Position numbers and translations under genes: made by a program. From Falsihalocynthiibacter arcticus (GTDB lineage: Bacteria > Pseudomonadota > Alphaproteobacteria > Rhodobacterales > Rhodobacteraceae): a stretch of DNA of 64,000 bases. Every line of letters starts with the position of its first letter. Positions within the stretch are counted from its first letter, which is position 1. Where the stretch lies: assembly GCF_000812665.2 (NCBI RefSeq), contig NZ_CP014327.1, forward strand, positions 3,563,501 through 3,627,500. Reading direction: 5' to 3'. Positions 10,851 to 20,735 of this stretch are shown in pieces. Below the pieces are notes generated by a model that did not search any database, had not been told where the DNA came from, and saw only the letters and a program-made list of their open reading frames with translations.

Positions 10851-12778
10851 AGCTCTTTCAGCCTCTTGTTGAAGTTTTGCAGCCAGCCTTGCCGTGCCTT
10901 GTCGGCTATCCGTAAATGAAAGTGCACGGCGACCTCCGAAGGGCTTGTCAGCCCCCCTTTTGGTGGCGGCAAGCTTTCAAGCAAAAGGGGCAACGCATTT
11001 CCAAGAAGGAATGGGGCACCATATCGAATTCGAGATGGGCCATTGCGCGCACCGCAACAGGGGCTGGGTTTAAGATCCCTGACCGCAACCTTAATCATGC
11101 CATCAGTTTCGTGAGATGAATCCGAAATGACGGAAGTCTTCCGGTCCATCCATCGAGTTGAACTGGCTTTGTCTACTGGAGAAAGCAAAACAATATCACC
11201 ACTCACCTCAATCTCGTCGTCTTCAGTTGATGAATCTTCTTGATCAGGAGCATAATCGTCTACTTCAGCCCGAACGGGTTGGCGAAGACTCAAAGATGCA
11301 CCAAGGGTTTCCTGCGCAACGAGATGTGAAGCCCCGCAATCATGGCATGCCATGAGTTCAAAAACCGCTGCTCCACAGTCACAATGATCGCGTTGGAAAA
11401 TATGGATTTGCCCCCAAGGCCAATCACTGGTTTTGGCGGCAAGTTCCGGAGATCGCGCCCTACAGCTTGAATCGCAGCAAACCCATAATCCTCCCTGAGC
11501 CCGATGAAAGGCATGCATGCGCCAAGGGAGCAGGCGCAGACCTGTAGCCGGATCTTTAGCGCGGGCAACAGTTGAGAGCATCTCAAATGCTTGAGTTCTC
11601 CTTGACGGAGATTCCGAATCAAACTTTACAATATCAGCTACTTGCGTTAGATTTTTGCCGCCATCACGAACCGCATCAACCAGCTTCTGAACAGTTTCAT
11701 CTGCGGCTATTCTGTTATACAAAGCTCCTTCATCAAGAGAGGCAAGTTCTTCTTGAACAAGTGCCCCTAAGCATTGGGGGCTCGGCAAATCCGGCCTAAT
11801 TTCGGCCCCCTCAATGACGTCCACCAAATCTTCCGATACGCCAGCGAGATCTGCAAGGTAGCGGCGAAGTTGATTTCGAGTTTCTTCACCCTCTCCAATT
11901 GTCGCCGACGTAGCGACCAGCCGTACATCTTCAGGATTGACACCAAAGGCTTCGCGAACTCGGCGAAGCATGAGAGCCATTTCAGCTGCTTGAGCTCCAA
12001 CATAGCTATGCGCCTCGTCAAGGATGATCCATTTAAGCTTTCCCTTGGATGCCTCAAGGATTGGACGGTCCTGAGGTCGCAGAAGTAAATATTCCAGCAT
12101 GGTCACATTGGTTACGAGAATTGGGGGAACTTTCGAGCGAAGCTCTTTGCGATTGTTGATCTGCCCAGGCATCGGTCGATGTCGCGGATTTGGTTCCTCA
12201 GGCATGTCTCCATTATAGAGTGCATATGATAGCTGATTTTTGAATGGTGCGACCCAAGCAGACAAACGCTCTCGCTGGGATTCAATCAAGGCGTTTAAAG
12301 GGTACAACGCAATGGCATGGACACCTTTTAAAGATTGATCGCCCTGTGTTTGTTTCAACAAATCATTGATCATGGGGACCATGAAGCACTCAGTTTTTCC
12401 AGAGCCCGTACCGCTGGTAACCATATAAGACCGTTGGCCCTTTGCAGCAATTTCCCACGCTTTTAGCTGGTGCTCATAAGGTTTTCTATCCAATGGCACT
12501 TCGTTGGGCGTCGCCGAAGCCAAGGCTTCTACAAAATCTGGCAGCAAAATACCCGCTTCAGCAACCTCCTTCATAGTAAGGTCCGCAGACTTCCAGACTT
12601 TCTGCGCCTCAAAAATTGGGTCCGCTACAAATCCTTCGCCGAGCGATCCTTCAGTCATACGTCGGCGAAGTGCCTCATTGGCGGACCGAGATGCCATTCT
12701 TCCGTGAGATAGAATTGAATCGGTGGATCGGCGGTTAATGGCCTCAAGAGTGCTCAAGTATTCCGGGAAATCAGTCAT
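10847..12778 (-). CDS. druE: DruE-like Druantia helicase, N-terminal part
   Basis: First RecA-like lobe of a DEAD/DEAH helicase: Walker A TSGTGSGKT at residues 121-129, a DEAH box (ILDEAHSYVG) near 253 and motif III LVATSATIG. I start at ATG 12776-12778, which overlaps the druH stop by eight bases. A longer ORF from 12880 would overlap druH by over 100 bases. The two-gene order, a large domain-less protein then a giant helicase with DUF1998, matches Druantia type III (DruH and DruE), an anti-phage system described from genomic screens. The last roughly 35 codons, after the A4G6 tract, are out of the conserved frame. DISARM DrmA is a weaker alternative: no methylase or PLD gene is nearby. Confidence 0.75.
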   Translation of the reverse strand: MTDFPEYLSTLEAINRRSTDSILSHGRMASRSANEALRRRMTEGSLGEGFVADPIFEAQKVWKSADLTMKEVAEAGILLPDFVEALASATPNEVPLDRKPYEHQLKAWEIAAKGQRSYMVTSGTGSGKTECFMVPMINDLLKQTQGDQSLKGVHAIALYPLNALIESQRERLSAWVAPFKNQLSYALYNGDMPEEPNPRHRPMPGQINNRKELRSKVPPILVTNVTMLEYLLLRPQDRPILEASKGKLKWIILDEAHSYVGAQAAEMALMLRRVREAFGVNPEDVRLVATSATIGEGEETRNQLRRYLADLAGVSEDLVDVIEGAEIRPDLPSPQCLGALVQEELASLDEGALYNRIAADETVQKLVDAVRDGGKNLTQVADIVKFDSESPSRRTQAFEMLSTVARAKDPATGLRLLPWRMHAFHRAQGGLWVCCDSSCRARSPELAAKTSDWPWGQIHIFQRDHCDCGAAVFELMACHDCGASHLVAQETLGASLSLRQPVRAEVDDYAPDQEDSSTEDDEIEVSGDIVLLSPVDKASSTRWMDRKTSVISDSSHETDGMIKVAVRDLKPSPCCGARNGPSRIRYGAPFLLGNALPLLLESLPPPKGGLTSPSEVAVHFHLRIADKARQGWLQNFNKRLKEL

Positions 12779-15700
12779 TACTTGTCTTTCTTTGAAAGAG
12801 AACGGCAATTGCTGCTGGCAAAGCTGCCTCAAAATAAAGCGGATCAATTTGGCGACATTGCAATAGCGCCAGCGCGACATTGGACCAGTCCTGTCGTTCT
12901 TTTAAAACTAATTCTGCTGCCACTATAGGAGCTGCAAGCATTGATCTGCTTTCTCGATCGAAACGCTCCAAAACGCTCCAATTACCCACTGGAGCATTTG
13001 GAAGAAGATTACATCTATCAAAGAGGCGCCGTTTTACCGCGAGTTCAGCCTGCTCTTCGAGTGCCCTCAACGGTTGTGCTGGAGGTGCTAACCCTCGTTC
13101 AACCAATTCGACCGGAGAAAAAATCTCCAGCAATGCAAAGAAAAGGTGCGCAGACAATTCCGGCCTCAGACTAACTATGTTTTCGCAACGAGACATAACT
13201 GTGTCGGAAGCGATTTTATTACAGGTGCCTGTGGGCAAACCGGAGTTTTCCAATATTTTCTGGATATCGGCATAGCAGGAGGCCGCCGCCCTCTTCCATG
13301 CACCAAATGGCAATGTCATCCATGAAAAGGGTGCTTCCTCTTCAAGAGCCAAACGGTCTGCCTGACTGTCGACCTCACTTCGTAACAATATCAAAGTTGC
13401 AGCATCTGGTGTTAACGCCAACGATTGCACCTGATCTATCCACGCCGGCTCGGCAACCTTAGAAACGGAATCAATCAGTAACTCGATGCGCTTCCAATCC
13501 GGGTCTGTTGGAATTGTTACCCGGTGGCGCAAGCACTCGGATATGCGCGCCACTCTTTGCTGACGAGTGGTGGCATTGGCCGCGGATTGTAAATCCAAAC
13601 TGAATGCATTTTTAGTTTCCGCAGGTTCAGTAGAAAAAACTGGTAGTATTGCAGGGCGCATGACTTCGTGCCCTTGAGCCGTAGCTAAAATCATCCAAGG
13701 GCCGGCCGACATATCCAAATGATCGGGCACAAGAGATTCTCGCAAAGATGGCCCGATATTTTGTTCAAAACGAATCTCGGGGTCTGACAGGCTTTGCCAC
13801 TTTATTTGGATCAAATCGCAGCCCTCCCAACTAAGAGAATCCGTACCAACGCGTAATTTGGATGTTGCCTGTGCAATCATAAGTTTTGGAGTTTCGCGAC
13901 CGTGAGCTAAAATACAAATGTCCATTTCCGCATCCGGCCCCCCAAGAGATAGCGCTGACTTAATAAAGCTCGAATAAGCTCCAAGAGAGGCTTCACGGTC
14001 CACCTTGAAGGAAACCGGCGGCCAGCTTGTCCCAGCGGCACCGCGGAGTCTTGCGGACAACGTTCCTCCTACCTCATCAGGGTTAAACAGGCGCCAATCA
14101 TTTAGCTTGCTTCGTGCAATCGTCCTCCGATTTATTAGCTTACAATCGTCCGGCCCAATGATTGCGCCTGACTTTGTCCAAACGTCCAAAACGAGGCGTA
14201 AGCGGTTATCGCCCGCACAAATGTCAAGTTCGGTTTTTGAAGCCTGCTCGGGCAAGTTGGCGAGACTTAACTCGACGCATCTACTCTCAGATACGATCCC
14301 CGTGCTGTCTCCACAACTCACTTGGGCGCCAACCGGCAAACCGGTAAGACGAACACTTTTTTCACGTCCCTTTTCTAAAAACGAAACTAAAAAGTCGTGG
14401 GGCAACATCCAAATTCGCTGTCGAGCGACGACGTCCCCATTGAGTTCCCAGCCTATAGTGGAACCGCCCAATTCTTTTGAGGTGCTAAAGGGAGCCCAAG
14501 AACCTCCAGGCCTAACGGTTCGGAGGTTTCGTTCTGATATATCTGCGCCGTAAGATCCAGCTTCAGATCCAAAAAAACGGGGCCAACCCTTGTAAACGAC
14601 ATCGCCTCCAATTGTCCTAACTCCCAAAGCCACTTTACCCAATGCTCTGATTTGAGCACCAAGTTCCTCATCGCTGGAAGTCTTGAGAGAAAGTGATTGT
14701 GTCCGGCATTGAATGCGTCCCTGCCCAGTTACACAAACCAGAGAATGGTTCTGAAACTTGGTGCGATCAACAATTTTCATACCATCAAAGCACGCGATCT
14801 CAGCGTCAGATTCAGATTGAACAAATAGACGCGAAGCGGTTGTCGCAGCCCGCCCATCTGCAAGATAGTCAAGTTTATCGGGCATATCATCAGATTTGTT
14901 GCGCCCCACCCAAATTCCGGCGAGAGGTCGATCAAAACTGGTTTCTTCTAACCCAGAAATTGAAATTTCTTGTGTAACTTTCCCGTCCGCCAGCACACCA
15001 AAACGCACCGATTCCCCTACTGGCCAAGCAACGGATACAGTTCTTTTTCCAGAAGTACGACGTAGCTCCCACGTCGACCCATCTTCGGACAAGTCACCCC
15101 GGATCAACAGTCCGGGTAGAGCTGCAGACAAAGGACCAGTTGGTCTAAGCCGTATTGCTTGTATAGAGGGGTCGCTCAGTGGAATAATCCCACGGTCAAC
15201 AGAAGCCTTCTCGGGAAATTCGATGAAAGAGCTCCAATCACCATCTTCACGTTTTCTAAGAACCCGAAGAGCGAAATCGTTATGTCTATTTACACGTCTT
15301 TCAGCTTTCAACGCCTCGTCAAGAAGGGACTTAGCGGCATCGATTCCAATATTAATTGAAAGTTCGTTGCGCCAATTTGGTCGTTGCCCATCCAACCACA
15401 CCACTGAAGACTCCCTCGGAATTTGCGGTGGTATCTGTTGACGTGCATTGACCAGCCCTAAAACAAAACCAACGATCAGATCTGAGACATCATCCTGCCT
15501 GAAACCTTCGGGCCAGCGAGAGGTGACGCTTCGTACAAGTCCAGGCAGCGCTTCGGCGGCCATGATCCCGCGGAGCTCGGCTTCTCCAACAAGTCTAAGG
15601 ATTTGAGACCGATATCGTCCCTCGGGCTTGAGCATTTCCTGCGGCAACCCTCCTTCAACCAAAAGAGATTGAAGAAATAAACGCTTATGATCGCTCTTTC

Positions 15701-16067
15701 GAAGGGGTCTTTGCCAATACCGCAATCCCCAAGTCGTAGTTTCTACAAGCTGGGACCATTCGATATTCTTCTCAAGAGCATCTGTAAGAAAACGCCACGT
15801 CAAATGGCTGCCATCATAGCTGCTTCTGAAATGCTCCGTTGCCCAAAGAGTGAATATCGCGGCATAAAGCCCGGATGATTGCGGTTCCGCCGTCATGCAG
15901 TACAGTTGCATTTGGTCGTATTGTTCTTCCGTCACACGATACACGTGTAAAGGTCTCCCGTCTGGCGCCTCCAGGCCCAATTCGGCAAGAATGTCGGTTA
16001 GAATTGCTTGGAACCGGTTTCCGGTTGCGTATGACGACGACAATGGGGATCCAGCACTTTCTAACAT
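12771..16067 (-). CDS. druH: DruH-like protein of Druantia type III (1098 aa)
   Basis: Very large soluble protein with no motif I can name and no signal peptide or membrane segment. Assignment rests on size, on being the only partner of a DruE-like helicase, and on the eight-base overlap (ATGACTGA) with that gene. In Druantia type III the two proteins are the whole defence module; the biochemical role of DruH is not established. The frame is intact, in contrast to druE. The start at 16067 is preceded by a purine-rich stretch (GAAAGAAAGAAAT). A divergent gene begins 645 bases upstream. Confidence 0.65.
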   Translation of the reverse strand: MLESAGSPLSSSYATGNRFQAILTDILAELGLEAPDGRPLHVYRVTEEQYDQMQLYCMTAEPQSSGLYAAIFTLWATEHFRSSYDGSHLTWRFLTDALEKNIEWSQLVETTTWGLRYWQRPLRKSDHKRLFLQSLLVEGGLPQEMLKPEGRYRSQILRLVGEAELRGIMAAEALPGLVRSVTSRWPEGFRQDDVSDLIVGFVLGLVNARQQIPPQIPRESSVVWLDGQRPNWRNELSINIGIDAAKSLLDEALKAERRVNRHNDFALRVLRKREDGDWSSFIEFPEKASVDRGIIPLSDPSIQAIRLRPTGPLSAALPGLLIRGDLSEDGSTWELRRTSGKRTVSVAWPVGESVRFGVLADGKVTQEISISGLEETSFDRPLAGIWVGRNKSDDMPDKLDYLADGRAATTASRLFVQSESDAEIACFDGMKIVDRTKFQNHSLVCVTGQGRIQCRTQSLSLKTSSDEELGAQIRALGKVALGVRTIGGDVVYKGWPRFFGSEAGSYGADISERNLRTVRPGGSWAPFSTSKELGGSTIGWELNGDVVARQRIWMLPHDFLVSFLEKGREKSVRLTGLPVGAQVSCGDSTGIVSESRCVELSLANLPEQASKTELDICAGDNRLRLVLDVWTKSGAIIGPDDCKLINRRTIARSKLNDWRLFNPDEVGGTLSARLRGAAGTSWPPVSFKVDREASLGAYSSFIKSALSLGGPDAEMDICILAHGRETPKLMIAQATSKLRVGTDSLSWEGCDLIQIKWQSLSDPEIRFEQNIGPSLRESLVPDHLDMSAGPWMILATAQGHEVMRPAILPVFSTEPAETKNAFSLDLQSAANATTRQQRVARISECLRHRVTIPTDPDWKRIELLIDSVSKVAEPAWIDQVQSLALTPDAATLILLRSEVDSQADRLALEEEAPFSWMTLPFGAWKRAAASCYADIQKILENSGLPTGTCNKIASDTVMSRCENIVSLRPELSAHLFFALLEIFSPVELVERGLAPPAQPLRALEEQAELAVKRRLFDRCNLLPNAPVGNWSVLERFDRESRSMLAAPIVAAELVLKERQDWSNVALALLQCRQIDPLYFEAALPAAIAVLFQRKTSND

Positions 16068-16711
16068 TATTTCTTTCTTTCCAATTGGTAAGAGGATTAA
16101 ATTTGGGGTCGAGACAAGTTTTGTGAAAAGCTCTTGGCGTAGCCGCCAACCGCACGTTCTATCGACTCTTGAAGTTTACTGGGCCAAGACACGCGATTAC
16201 TCGGTGAATAACTAACATCGTTCTTTTAGATGCCGGCTTTGTAAGGAATACTTTTTAAATTAACCCTCTTTATCGTTACCCGATAGACCCGCAAAAAATT
16301 TCAGGTCCAAGCCTCGGGAGGAATTGGCGTTTTCATTGTATGAATAGTAATATGTTTTTTGTTAGGCTGATTTCGTTTTTGAGCCAATCCTTTGTGATTT
16401 CCCGCCAAATAGCCTTCGTAAGACGATAAGGCGCACAACGTTCAAGCCGAGTACGATTTTTTCAGTGACACGCTACAATCGTAGGTCACGTGTCTAACAT
16501 GTCCCTCATGATAATTCTTCGTACAGCACTGGAGCAAAACCACACTAACTTACATCTATGAATTACTTACACTTGGAGGCCGTTTGGGGAACAAATCACC
16601 TAACTTCGCCTTAGATTTGCCGCTTTCCTCCTCGCTATTAGAAAATCAAAACAATTGGTTTCTTATTCAAGTTCTATTTAATTTTGGCCGAGTTCAAGAA
16701 AGAAAATCAGT
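16068..16711. other. Non-coding gap between divergent druH and a membrane protein gene
   Basis: No convincing ORF on either strand. The stretch is AT-richer than its neighbours and must hold the promoters of druH (minus) and of the 525-aa gene (plus). I see no clean -35/-10 pair or operator palindrome I would stand behind. Confidence 0.5.
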
Positions 16712-18289
16712 ATGGCTCTCGAGGCAATTAACACGCTCATAGCGCTAAAAAACCGCTATAAACGCTTTTCTATCGCCAACGCAATTGCTGCTATCGGATG
16801 TGGTAGTGTATCCCTCCTCGAAAGCTGGGCCCCTAATCTAAATGACGGAATTCTCATAGTTGGTGCGGTTTTCTGTGTCACTCTTACATATACTTTCCCT
16901 CGGTACATGTTTCTCTGTGGCTCAATTAGGAACTATAGGTTTGCGTGCTCAACCCTAATAACCATATTACAATCTACAGACTCGAAAAAAATCAAGGTGG
17001 AATTTGAAGCTCTAAAATTTAGGTGCCGAAATGCTCCCCTTATCGTAGAGGAAATCCGGCGCCATCAACCGGAAATCCAAGCATGGCTCAAAACCGTCGA
17101 ACAACGAGAAGATCGAGACAGGAACAAAAGCAGCAAGAACAGTAGATGTGTTGAGTTGTCTCGGCATTTTACGGAAATGCGAAATCGCATTAGTCTTCAT
17201 TCACACGAGTTGTGTGAGGCGTCTCCAGCCATTTGCGCAGTCAAAAAACTCTCCGAAAGCATATCTATGCTAACTGCCTTCCGAGAAAACGCTGAAAATG
17301 ATTGGTATGAAGCTGAGAATAAAATGTCTTGGTGGCAAAAACTCACAGTAGACCCTCCAGATTTATCCCAGACAAATCAAAGCATTAAAACACTTCAAAA
17401 AGCGCAAAAGCGACTTTCCACATCTGGTGATATCGAGAAAACTAAATCGTATTTCGCTTCATTAACCATGCGGGCCAACGAACGAATAGATACGCTCGAA
17501 CAAATCGCAATCGGCTCTGTGCCTTCATCGTACCGCACCCCTTATGATAGCAAGACTGTTGCAAAAAGCGCCATTTGGCTATCGGCACTATCAATTCCAG
17601 CGTCCGTTTGGTCCGACATCACTCAAGCTCGGGATATTTACTCCACGCTACGAAATGTGAACAGCAACTTTGCGGATTCGTCAGATGCCGAAATCTGGCT
17701 GCAGAGCCTCATGCTGCCGGGCGAAAGCCTGGCAGGCCTCGTCTCGCTGACCAAAGGAGCTTATTTCGAGTCACTCATTGCAAGCAAGACAGGCGGAGAG
17801 CTTTTTGAAAACTTCAATCACCCTGATACCGATATAGTGATTGATGGCATCGCATATCAATTAAAAGCAACCGACTCTGAGGCCTACCTAAACACCGTCG
17901 CCGACAACATTCCAATCATCGCGACAAGTGAGGTGGCACAGGCGACGGAAGCTATCAACAGTGGAATAGCGAATGTCGACATTGAACAAGCGACCGAGCT
18001 TGCTCTTGGCGGTAGTATTGTCGACTTTAGTGACACTGCTGTCGATGCACTACTAACAGGTGCTGGTAGCATGGGAATCCTTTCGATAATCCGCGGTGTC
18101 GGCTACGCGGCACAGCAGTACAACGATGGTATGGACTGTGAAGAGGCCATCTTTGAGGGAGTTGGTGTAGCGGTTTCCGGAACTGCGAAAGCTTTCGTCG
18201 ATACAGCAGAGCTTGGTTACAAGGCGCTATCCTCACGGCCGAGCCGCTTTGTCGGACGTCAGATTGGTAGGCTCGCATCGAAGATTTGA
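16712..18289 (+). CDS. Two-TM membrane protein with a possible PD-(D/E)XK nuclease domain (525 aa)
   Basis: Residues about 20-75 form two hydrophobic segments (AIAAIGCGSVSLL and GILIVGAVFCVTLTY) that would anchor the protein. A charged, helical middle follows. Around residues 349-385 comes GAYFESL, then DTDIVIDGIAYQLK. A Glu in a helix followed by D-x8-10-QxK is the pattern of PD-(D/E)XK nucleases of the QxK type. The C-terminal 100 residues are Gly/Ala-rich. The family is not recognised and the nuclease call is tentative. It lies divergent from the Druantia genes, so it could be an effector in the same island. About 120 bases of its 3' end recur at 26219-26340. Confidence 0.5.
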   Translation: MALEAINTLIALKNRYKRFSIANAIAAIGCGSVSLLESWAPNLNDGILIVGAVFCVTLTYTFPRYMFLCGSIRNYRFACSTLITILQSTDSKKIKVEFEALKFRCRNAPLIVEEIRRHQPEIQAWLKTVEQREDRDRNKSSKNSRCVELSRHFTEMRNRISLHSHELCEASPAICAVKKLSESISMLTAFRENAENDWYEAENKMSWWQKLTVDPPDLSQTNQSIKTLQKAQKRLSTSGDIEKTKSYFASLTMRANERIDTLEQIAIGSVPSSYRTPYDSKTVAKSAIWLSALSIPASVWSDITQARDIYSTLRNVNSNFADSSDAEIWLQSLMLPGESLAGLVSLTKGAYFESLIASKTGGELFENFNHPDTDIVIDGIAYQLKATDSEAYLNTVADNIPIIATSEVAQATEAINSGIANVDIEQATELALGGSIVDFSDTAVDALLTGAGSMGILSIIRGVGYAAQQYNDGMDCEEAIFEGVGVAVSGTAKAFVDTAELGYKALSSRPSRFVGRQIGRLASKI

Positions 18290-18296
18290 ATAACTA

Positions 18297-18330
18297 TCTG
18301 AACCGCCCCTGGTTCTCCGGAGGCTGATTA
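18297..18330. repeat. Solo IS3-type terminal sequence
   Basis: TGAACCGCCCCTGGTT followed by CCGGAGGCTGATT resembles both ends of the IS3 element at 32223-33550 (ACCGCCCC, then GTTTGCCGGAGGCTGATT). No transposase is attached. It looks like an end left by an excised or deleted IS3 just after the 525-aa gene. Confidence 0.5.
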
Positions 18331-18375
18331 CTTCAAGTAATGCGACCATAACCGTAAGCGCTGCTTTGGTCCCAC

Positions 18376-19947
18376 CTATGCGGCGTAGTTCCACGGTAGC
18401 AGCTGCTCGATGTGCTTCTGCTTATGTCCGTTGACTATGGCTGTGAGGACGCTGGTCAGGTAGCTGTGCGGTTCGATTTTGTTCAGTTTGCAGGTCTCGA
18501 TCAGCGACGCGAGCATGGCCCAGTTTTGTGCGCCAGCGTCGTGACCCGCGAAGAGCGCGTTCTTTCTTTGCAGGGCGATGGGGCGGATTGTGCGTTCTAC
18601 GGCGTTGCTGTCCATCTCGATGCGACCGTCGGTCAGGAACAAGATCAGGCCATCCCAGTATTTGGCGATGTATTTGAGCGCTGCGCCAGTTGGAGATTTG
18701 GCAGAGACCTGCGTTCTTGTGTGATCCAGCCATATTTTGAAGGTCGCTACTTTTGGCGCAGATTTTTGCTGTCGCATCGCTAAGCGTTCCTCAGCGGATT
18801 GACCTCGGACTTGGCCTTCGATCCGGTAGAGGACTGCGATCTGTTTGAGACCCTCCTCGGCGATGGGGGCCACGTTATTATGGGTCAACTCATAGAGTTT
18901 GCGTCGTGCATGAGCCCAGCAATACGCCAGTTGGATCGGGGCATTGTCCCGCAAATTAAGCACGCGGTTGTATCCGGCATAACCGTCCACTTGCAGGATG
19001 CCACCAAAGCCCTGCAAAATCTCGGTTGCGTATTTGCCGGATCGTCCTGGCGCATAAGTAAAGGCCACCCCGGGTGCTTCTGGCCCATTCCAAGCGCGAT
19101 CATCGCGGGCGAGCGCCCAGAAGTAACCTTTCTTGGTTCTACCTCGCCCAGGGTCGAGCACCGGCGCCGGCGTCTCATCCATAAACAGTTTTGTGGATCT
19201 CTTGAGGTGTGCCAGCAGAGCGTCATGGACAGGCTTCAGTTCATGCGCGGCTTTCCCAACCCAGAATGCCAGTGTTGATCGGTCGATATCAACGCCTTGC
19301 CGTGCATAGATTTGTGACTGACGATACAATGGCAGATGATCGGCATATTTGGACACAATCACACTGGCAATGGTGGCCTCAGTCGGCATGCCGCCTTCGA
19401 TCAGGCGTGGTTTGGCAGGTGCTTGGACAATGCCTGCCTCGCAGTCACGGCAGGCATATTTGGGGCGGCGTGTGACAATGACGCGGAACTGCGCGGGCAC
19501 GATGTCTAGGCGTTCGCTGACATCTTCACCTATGATGTGGCGCTCAGCGCCGCAGCCACAGATCGTGCTGTCGGGTGCAAAAACCTCTTCAACACGCGGC
19601 AGATGTTTTGGCAGCACACCACGCCCTTTGGGTGGCTTCGTCGCGCCTGCTGTCTTTGGCGGGTCAATCGCTACGTCCTCAGCATGGACGACAGCCATGG
19701 CTGTTTCGATGTCCTCCAACGCGAGGTGATATTGATCCGGATCGCCTTTCTCGGACTTCGCCCCGTAGAGCGCCCGCTTGAAGTCAGTCAACAGCTTCTC
19801 GAGGCGAATGATGCGGTATTCCTTGCGTTGGATGATGCCGTCACGCTCGGTAAGGGTCGTATTCTGCGCACTGATATGGGCCTCGGCGGCCGCCAAAAGT
19901 GCTTTGAGCGCATCGATATCGTCAGGAAGATCAGTGGCGGATGTCAT
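18376..19947 (-). CDS. tnpC: IS66 transposase TnpC (523 aa)
   Basis: The main IS66 transposase. It has an N-terminal coiled coil with leucine heptads, a Zn-binding stretch (CGCGAERH, then CRDCEAG) and a DDE core with candidates in MDETPAPVLDPG, QVDGYAGYN and NAVERTIRP. Length is typical for the family. It is the promoter-distal gene of the tnpABC set and reads intact. Confidence 0.95.
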   Translation of the reverse strand: MTSATDLPDDIDALKALLAAAEAHISAQNTTLTERDGIIQRKEYRIIRLEKLLTDFKRALYGAKSEKGDPDQYHLALEDIETAMAVVHAEDVAIDPPKTAGATKPPKGRGVLPKHLPRVEEVFAPDSTICGCGAERHIIGEDVSERLDIVPAQFRVIVTRRPKYACRDCEAGIVQAPAKPRLIEGGMPTEATIASVIVSKYADHLPLYRQSQIYARQGVDIDRSTLAFWVGKAAHELKPVHDALLAHLKRSTKLFMDETPAPVLDPGRGRTKKGYFWALARDDRAWNGPEAPGVAFTYAPGRSGKYATEILQGFGGILQVDGYAGYNRVLNLRDNAPIQLAYCWAHARRKLYELTHNNVAPIAEEGLKQIAVLYRIEGQVRGQSAEERLAMRQQKSAPKVATFKIWLDHTRTQVSAKSPTGAALKYIAKYWDGLILFLTDGRIEMDSNAVERTIRPIALQRKNALFAGHDAGAQNWAMLASLIETCKLNKIEPHSYLTSVLTAIVNGHKQKHIEQLLPWNYAA

Positions 19948-20001
19948 GGGTGTTTGATACCAAAAACCGCACCAAACTACCCGCCTAAAGCACCACCCGA
20001 G

Positions 20002-20355
20002 TCATTCTGCCGCAGCCGGTGGGCGGGTCTCCAATGCAGTCACGCGACGCCAATCGAGCCCCGCAAACAGCGTCTCAAATTGAGCCGGATCAAGCCGCAA
20101 AACGCCATCCTTGATGGCGGGCCATTTGAACGCATTCTGCTCAAGCCGCTTGTACGCCATGACCAGGCCGGTTCCGTCCCACCAGATCATCTTGAGGCGA
20201 TCCGCCCGTTTAGCACGGAAGACATAGACCGCGCCATCAAAGGGCTTCTTGTGCAAATGGCTCTGCACCAGCGCGGCCAAACCGTCATGGCCTTTACGAA
20301 AGTCGACAGGTTTGGTCGCGACAAAGATCTGCACGCCATGCGACGGATGGATCAC
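20002..20355 (-). CDS. tnpB: IS66 accessory protein TnpB (117 aa)
   Basis: IS66 Orf2 family, recognised by KPVDFRKGHDGLAALV and the DGAVYVFRAKRADRLKMIWW region. It is needed for IS66 transposition, but its biochemistry is unclear. Its start overlaps the tnpA stop by four bases. Intact. Confidence 0.93.
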   Translation of the reverse strand: MIHPSHGVQIFVATKPVDFRKGHDGLAALVQSHLHKKPFDGAVYVFRAKRADRLKMIWWDGTGLVMAYKRLEQNAFKWPAIKDGVLRLDPAQFETLFAGLDWRRVTALETRPPAAAE

Positions 20356-20735
20356 AGCGCAGCCGCGATCTCAGCGATGCGGGCCGCAGGCGTATCGGCG
20401 GCCAAGCGGATCGTTACTCCACCTTTGAGCAACTCAACGCTGGTCAAAGTGATGGGTCGTGTTGGAAGCACTTCAAGCGCCTTAGGGTTTGCAATCTGCA
20501 CGGGCACAAAATCCATCCCATCCAAGTTGGGTAAAACAAGTTTACCCGTCCGCGCCATACGTCGCCAATCTGAAACGCTGCTGGGTATCAAACCATATCG
20601 CTTGGCCACCCCATTTACAGTCGCGCCCTCAATCAACGTTTCCGCAACAATCCGCGCCTTCAGTTCAAGAGGCCAGCGTCGCTTTCCGTCTGAACTGCGT
20701 GGAATCCTTGTGAGAAACTCATTCGTAGCTTCCAT
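20352..20735 (-). CDS. tnpA: IS66 accessory protein TnpA (127 aa)
   Basis: First gene of the IS66 set. It is a small protein with a helix-turn-helix (ETLIEGATVNGVAKRYGL) of the type that binds IS ends. It is followed by tnpB with an overlapping start. Intact; the start at 20735 lies 83 bases inside the right end of the element. Confidence 0.9.
   Translation of the reverse strand: MEATNEFLTRIPRSSDGKRRWPLELKARIVAETLIEGATVNGVAKRYGLIPSSVSDWRRMARTGKLVLPNLDGMDFVPVQIANPKALEVLPTRPITLTSVELLKGGVTIRLAADTPAARIAEIAAAL

Noticed and set aside
12779-12880. DruE start at 12880
   Set aside because: It would overlap druH by over 100 bases; the ATG at 12778 overlaps by only eight and needs no other support.
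6693-16067. DISARM or Dpd system
   Set aside because: The helicase with DUF1998 resembles DrmA or DpdJ, but there is no methyltransferase, PLD-type gene, DrmB or tRNA-guanine-transglycosylase-like gene nearby. Only a large partner is present, as in Druantia III.
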